64,000 nucleotides of DNA from Acidimicrobiaceae bacterium (GTDB lineage Bacteria; Actinomycetota; Acidimicrobiia; Acidimicrobiales; RAAP-2), in the NCBI GenBank assembly GCA_003167415.1, contig PMTF01000013.1, forward strand, positions 38,692 to 102,691. The letters are read 5' to 3'. Below the pieces are notes generated by a model. It did no database searches. It was not told where the DNA came from and worked only from the letters and a program-made list of their open reading frames with translations. This document shows, one piece after another, positions 59,699-64,000 of this stretch. The first letter of the stretch is position 1. The number at the start of each line of letters is the position of its first letter. The position numbers were made by a program, and so were the translations under genes.

Positions 59699-60388
59699 GT
59701 GACTTCCATCGACGCAGGCCCTTCCGGAACACTGCGCGTGGCGCCGTCGATTCTGGCCGCCGATTTCGGCTCGTTGGCCAACGCGGTTCGTGAGATTGAC
59801 GCCGAAACGGATTGGCTCCACGTGGACGTCATGGACGGCCACTTCGTTCCGAACGTCTCGATCGGTCCGCCCGTCGTGAAGTCCCTTCGCCAGTACAGCG
59901 CGAGGTTCTTCGACTGCCATTTGATGATGAGTGAACCGGGTCGCTACCTCGAAGCGTTCCGCCTAGCCGGCGCCGACGGTTGCACGGTGCACGTCGAGGT
60001 CGGCTCGACCGCCTCGTTGATTGACGAAGCGCACGCGATGGGCCTTCGCGTGGGCTTGGCCGCCAATCCCGATACGCCGTTCTCGAAGGTGGCGTCGTTT
60101 CTCGGTGACATCGACCTTTTGTTGCTGATGACGGTCTTTCCCGGCTTTGGTGGTCAATCGTTCATCGGCGACGTGATGGGCAAGGTGAAGGAAGCTCGTC
60201 ACGAAGTCGACGTCAACGACTTGGCCCTCGATATCGAGGTCGATGGCGGCATCGACCTGGAGACCGCCCCGATCGCGGTGGAGGCGGGCGCCAACGTCCT
60301 CGTCGCCGGATCGGCCATCTTCCACAGTCCTGATCCACTGAACGCGGCGCACGAACTTCGCGTCGCCGCCAGGACGGGCCGAGCATGA
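59699..60388 (+). CDS. rpe: Ribulose-phosphate 3-epimerase
   Basis: APSILAADFGSL, WLHVDVMDGHFVPN, MTVFPGFGGQSFI. Confidence 0.96.
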   Translation: MTSIDAGPSGTLRVAPSILAADFGSLANAVREIDAETDWLHVDVMDGHFVPNVSIGPPVVKSLRQYSARFFDCHLMMSEPGRYLEAFRLAGADGCTVHVEVGSTASLIDEAHAMGLRVGLAANPDTPFSKVASFLGDIDLLLLMTVFPGFGGQSFIGDVMGKVKEARHEVDVNDLALDIEVDGGIDLETAPIAVEAGANVLVAGSAIFHSPDPLNAAHELRVAARTGRA

Positions 60389-61371
60389 AGTTCTCCAACA
60401 CTGAGTTGATGACCATGGCGATCGGGGCCGGGGACAAGGCGCGCTACCTGTCGCCGCCGAACCCCTGGGTCGGAGCCCTGGTCGTCAGTGATCGCGGGGT
60501 CGTCTTGAGTGAGGGCCACACCCAGGTACCGGGAGAGTCACACGCCGAGATCGAGGCGCTGCGCCGCGCCGGTGACGGCGCTCGGGGATCGACGATGGTC
60601 GTCACCCTGGAGCCCTGCTCCCACGAGGGACGCACCGGTCCCTGCGTCGAGGCGATCGTCGAAGCGGGCGTGTCACGAGTGATCGTCGGCACCATCGATC
60701 CCGATCCTCGCGTCTCGGGTGCCGGTGTGGAACTGTTGAAGGCCTCCGGGGTTGACGTTGAAGTCGGCGTGGAGGAACCGGCGGTACGGGCCCAACTCGC
60801 ACCCTATATATGGCACCGGGTGACGGGGCGCCCGTACGTGGTCTTGAAGGTCGCGAGCACCCTCGACGGTGTCGTCGCGATGGCCGACGGCACGAGCCAA
60901 TGGATCACCGGCGAAGAGGCGCGCCGTGACGCCCACGTGCTTCGAGCGCAGAGTCAGGCGGTGCTGGTGGGCGCCGGCACGGCGCGCAGCGACGACCCGG
61001 CCTTGACCGCGCGACTCGGTGACCTCGTGCTCGAGCCGCTACGAATCGTTCTGGGCACGGCGCCCGCCGGCGCCCAGATGCGGCCTTGTCTCGAGCTGAG
61101 GGGTGATCTGGCGCAGGTACTCGACGAAATCGGCAACCACGACGTCTTGCAACTCCTCGTGGAGGGCGGTCCCACCACGGCGAGTTCGTTCCTCGAAGCC
61201 GGGCTGGTGAACCACATCGTCTGGTACCAATCGGCGTCCTTCGCCGGCAGTGACGGAACGCTCGGCGCCCTTCGGGGACTCTCGACGTCGACCATCACGG
61301 CGCTGCGGCGAGGTCGGATCGTCGGTGTTCAACGGGTCGGAGAAGATATTCGAATAGACGTGGAGGTCTAA
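60385..61371 (+). CDS. ribD: Bifunctional deaminase/reductase RibD
   Basis: HAEIEALRRAG...LEPCSHEGRTGPC deaminase; C-terminal reductase LLVEGGPTTASSFL. Confidence 0.93.
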   Translation: MKFSNTELMTMAIGAGDKARYLSPPNPWVGALVVSDRGVVLSEGHTQVPGESHAEIEALRRAGDGARGSTMVVTLEPCSHEGRTGPCVEAIVEAGVSRVIVGTIDPDPRVSGAGVELLKASGVDVEVGVEEPAVRAQLAPYIWHRVTGRPYVVLKVASTLDGVVAMADGTSQWITGEEARRDAHVLRAQSQAVLVGAGTARSDDPALTARLGDLVLEPLRIVLGTAPAGAQMRPCLELRGDLAQVLDEIGNHDVLQLLVEGGPTTASSFLEAGLVNHIVWYQSASFAGSDGTLGALRGLSTSTITALRRGRIVGVQRVGEDIRIDVEV

Positions 61372-62591
61372 TGGCACTGTCAACCATCGAAGAGGCGATT
61401 CATCAGTTGCGACAGGGCGGCATGGTGGTCGTCGTTGATGACGAAGATCGTGAGAACGAGGGTGACCTCATCATGCCGGCCCAGGACGTCACGAGCGAGA
61501 GCACGGCCTTCTTCCTCGAGTACACCTCGGGCGTCTTCTGCGTGCCGATCGAGTCGACGCGCGCCGACGCGCTCGACCTCCCCTTGATGGTGGTCGCGAA
61601 CACTGAAGCCCAGCGCACCGCCTTCACCGTGACCGTTGACTATCGACACGGCACGTCGACGGGCATTTCGGCCAGTGACCGCGCGGCGACGATCCGAGCG
61701 CTCATCGACCCCGACACGCGACCGAGCGACCTCAATCGACCGGGTCACATCTTCCCACTGCGCTACCGAGCGGGTGGCGTCTTAAAGCGCGCCGGTCACA
61801 CCGAGGCGACGGTCGATCTCTGTCGACTCGCGGGCAAGCAGCCTTCCGGGGTGCTCTGTGAGATCGTCACCGCTGACAAGTCGGGGATGGCCCGCCTGCC
61901 CGAACTCGACGCTTTCGCCCGGGAGCACGAACTGCCGATCATCTCGATCTCCGACCTGATCCGATATCGGCGCCATCACGAAAAACTCGTCAAGCGCATC
62001 GCCGAAGCGTCACTGCCCACCGAACACGGTCAGTTCCAGGCGTACGTGTTTGAGAACGTCCTCGACGGCGAACAACACATGGCTCTGGTCTACGGCGATA
62101 TCTCGACGACGCCCAACGTACTCGTACGCGTTCACTCGGAGTGTCTGACCGGTGACGTGTTTGGCTCGATGCGCTGTGACTGCGGACCCCAACTGGAAAC
62201 GGCGCTGGCGAAGGTCGCGGCCGAAGGGGCCGGCGTCGTCGTGTACTTGCGGGGCCACGAGGGCCGCGGCATCGGCCTGGGCCACAAGATCCGGGCCTAC
62301 GCTTTGCAAGAAGACGGTCGCGACACCGTCGACGCCAACATCGAACTCGGCCTCCCTGTCGACTCGCGCGAGTACGGGATCGGCGCTCAGATCCTGGTCG
62401 ACCTCGGCGTCACCTCGATGCGGGTGATGACCAACAATCCCTCGAAGTACGGCGGCCTGGAGGGGTTCGGACTCAACATCGTCGAGCGCGTGCCGCTCGA
62501 GAGCAGCCCCACGGCCTTCAACATCGACTATCTACGCACGAAGCGCGAGCGACTCGGTCACATGCTCGGGGGACTCGATGACGTCGAATGA
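61371..62591 (+). CDS. ribBA: DHBP synthase / GTP cyclohydrolase II fusion RibBA
   Basis: DDEDRENEGDLIMPA and RVHSECLTGDVFGSMRCDCGPQL. Confidence 0.96.
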   Translation: MALSTIEEAIHQLRQGGMVVVVDDEDRENEGDLIMPAQDVTSESTAFFLEYTSGVFCVPIESTRADALDLPLMVVANTEAQRTAFTVTVDYRHGTSTGISASDRAATIRALIDPDTRPSDLNRPGHIFPLRYRAGGVLKRAGHTEATVDLCRLAGKQPSGVLCEIVTADKSGMARLPELDAFAREHELPIISISDLIRYRRHHEKLVKRIAEASLPTEHGQFQAYVFENVLDGEQHMALVYGDISTTPNVLVRVHSECLTGDVFGSMRCDCGPQLETALAKVAAEGAGVVVYLRGHEGRGIGLGHKIRAYALQEDGRDTVDANIELGLPVDSREYGIGAQILVDLGVTSMRVMTNNPSKYGGLEGFGLNIVERVPLESSPTAFNIDYLRTKRERLGHMLGGLDDVE

Positions 62592-63117
62592 CGAAACGAA
62601 CCTCGACCCACGTCGGGTCGAAACGCTCCGTCAGCGAGTCGGTGAACACTTGGAAGGCGCACCCGTGGGCCGCGGTGTTCGCGTCGCCCTCGTCTGCAGT
62701 CGCTTCAACGGAGGGATAACGACGCGCCTCCTCGAAGGCGCGCTCGACGTCTTGTGTGCCGCCGGGGTCGATCGAAGCGACATCGCCGTGGGTTGGGTGC
62801 CGGGCGCCTTCGAGATCCCGTTGATGGCGCTCGCGTTCGCCGACGGCGATCGGCCGGTCGACGCGGTGATCACGCTCGGCGCCGTTATCCGCGGCGAAAC
62901 GGCGCACTACGAAATCGTGTCGGGTGAGTGTGCTCGAGGGGTCCAAGACGTCCAGCTCAGTACCCGCGTGCCAGTCGCCTTCGGGGTGCTGACGGTCAAC
63001 ACCCTCGATCAGGCGCTCGAACGCTCTTCGAATGATGAGAGCAACAAGGGTCGCGAAGCGGCGACGACGGCGCTTGAAATGGTGTCGGTGCTCCGACAGG
63101 GATCACTCGGTTCGTAG
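62578..63117 (+). CDS. ribH: Lumazine synthase RibH
   Basis: SRFNGGITTRLLEGAL, VPGAFEIPLMA, LGAVIRGETAHYEIV. Confidence 0.95.
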   Translation: MTSNDETNLDPRRVETLRQRVGEHLEGAPVGRGVRVALVCSRFNGGITTRLLEGALDVLCAAGVDRSDIAVGWVPGAFEIPLMALAFADGDRPVDAVITLGAVIRGETAHYEIVSGECARGVQDVQLSTRVPVAFGVLTVNTLDQALERSSNDESNKGREAATTALEMVSVLRQGSLGS

Positions 63118-63329
63118 TGGAGCTGCGGGGTCGGATCGAAGCGTTCGACGACCACCGGGGTGACGGACTGGTGCGTAGCGACACGGGTGAGGCTCTCTAC
63201 TTTCACTGCGTGAACATTGTCGACGGATCACGCAGCATCGCTCTTGGCGTAATCGTCTCAGCGCGCCGGGGCGTTGGACATCTTGGTCACGACGAGGCAC
63301 GTGAGATTGTGAAACTCACGGACGGCTAA
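63117..63329 (+). CDS. Small CspA-like (cold-shock-fold) protein
   Basis: GRIEAFDDHRGDGLVRSDTGEALYFHCVNIVDGSRSIALG resembles a cold-shock domain; start overlaps ribH stop. Confidence 0.65.
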   Translation: MELRGRIEAFDDHRGDGLVRSDTGEALYFHCVNIVDGSRSIALGVIVSARRGVGHLGHDEAREIVKLTDG

Positions 63330-63373
63330 AGGCGACGCGGGTCGATCAACTAATTAGTGATGGCGGCGTGGCA

Positions 63374-63772
63374 CTACAGCGTCGTCGTGTGGCCGGGCTT
63401 GACCGGGGGCCCGCCGAGCAGGGCCAGCGCGTTGGAGCGGGCGATGGTGGCCTCGGTGATCGCGTAGCGGTACGTCGCTCGCGCACTGATTCGCTGGGTG
63501 GAGTTGGAGGCCGTGCCGATCGCGGACGCCAGGTTCGCCTTGGCGATGGCGACGGCGGCGAGAAAGGTGACATTGACCACCTTCAGTTTGGCCAGGTAGA
63601 GCTTCTCGGCCGCGCGGTACTGGCGCATATTCTTGATGACCGGCGTTTTGGCGACGATGGTCGTGGTGGTGGGCGTGGTGGTGGTTCCCGCGAGGGCCAG
63701 GGCGGGCGTGCCCAGGGCGAGCGTCACGACGATCGCCACCGAGGCGATGGTGCGCTGAGCGAGACTTTTCAT
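63374..63772 (-). CDS. Hypothetical secreted protein with Thr-rich linker
   Basis: Signal peptide MKSLAQRTIASVAIVVTLALGTPALALA then GTTTTPTTTT; SD AAAGG. Confidence 0.65.
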   Translation of the reverse strand: MKSLAQRTIASVAIVVTLALGTPALALAGTTTTPTTTTIVAKTPVIKNMRQYRAAEKLYLAKLKVVNVTFLAAVAIAKANLASAIGTASNSTQRISARATYRYAITEATIARSNALALLGGPPVKPGHTTTL

Positions 63773-64000
63773 TGCCGACCTTTCAAAGGAACACCCAATC
63801 GTACCGAGCAATCCTTGGAATTTCCTGTGAATCGAATGAATATCGGTTGTGAAGGTCGCCTTCGTTGTGATCATCGACCGACCGGAGATCGCCCGATCAA
63901 TTGAATTCGTCCAGTATTGCAACGCCCGAGGGTACGTCACCGAGATGTCCAAACACGTGCACGGTGAGAAGGCACCGGCACCAAAACAATCGGCGCGCCG

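Noticed and set aside
63349-63358. 10-bp palindrome ACTAATTAGT in the convergent region after ribH
   Set aside because: Too short and lacks a loop or T-tract; could occur by chance.
1-64000. CRISPR arrays, rRNA/tRNA genes, transposases, prophage or defence islands
   Set aside because: None seen: no spaced direct repeats, no tRNA-like cloverleafs noticed by eye (a tRNAscan-type search would be decisive), and no mobile-element proteins among the ORFs.

Overview
The window is a GC-rich actinobacterial chromosome segment. Gene order and family content suggest Acidimicrobiia or a relative (inference). It is almost entirely housekeeping DNA in tightly packed operons. In order: (1) a dcw cell-wall/division cluster, ftsI(partial)-murE-mraY-ftsW-murG-murC-murB-ftsQ-ftsZ-yggS-sepF-yggT-divIVA-dksA-like-lspA-rluD; (2) a sigma-70 factor, an Rrf2 regulator, the bacterial proteasome activator bpa, and dnaE; (3) two hypothetical genes, a YyaL/DUF255 gene and a Gfo/Idh/MocA oxidoreductase; (4) a sugar ABC transporter (xylFGH-like) that looks lower in GC; (5) menaquinone genes menE/B/A/H/D, then ccdA and tyrS; (6) small hypotheticals, a Cys-rich metal-binding-like protein and nfuA; (7) aroC-aroK-aroB-aroQ-efp-nusB; (8) pyrR-pyrB-pyrC-carA-carB-pyrD-pyrF-mihF-gmk-rpoZ-coaBC-metK-priA-def-fmt-rpe-ribD-ribBA-ribH. 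I saw no rRNA, tRNA, CRISPR array, phage or transposase, and no clear new multi-gene system. The most interesting signals are: a perfect 19-bp inverted repeat over the start codon of the sugar-transporter ATPase gene; a PyrR-type RNA hairpin (CNGNGA loop) partly covering the pyrR Shine-Dalgarno; a recurring TANNNT-N6-start-codon pattern that implies widespread leaderless transcription; clean absence of murF, murD and ribE from operons that normally carry them; and a 23-bp palindrome upstream of efp.
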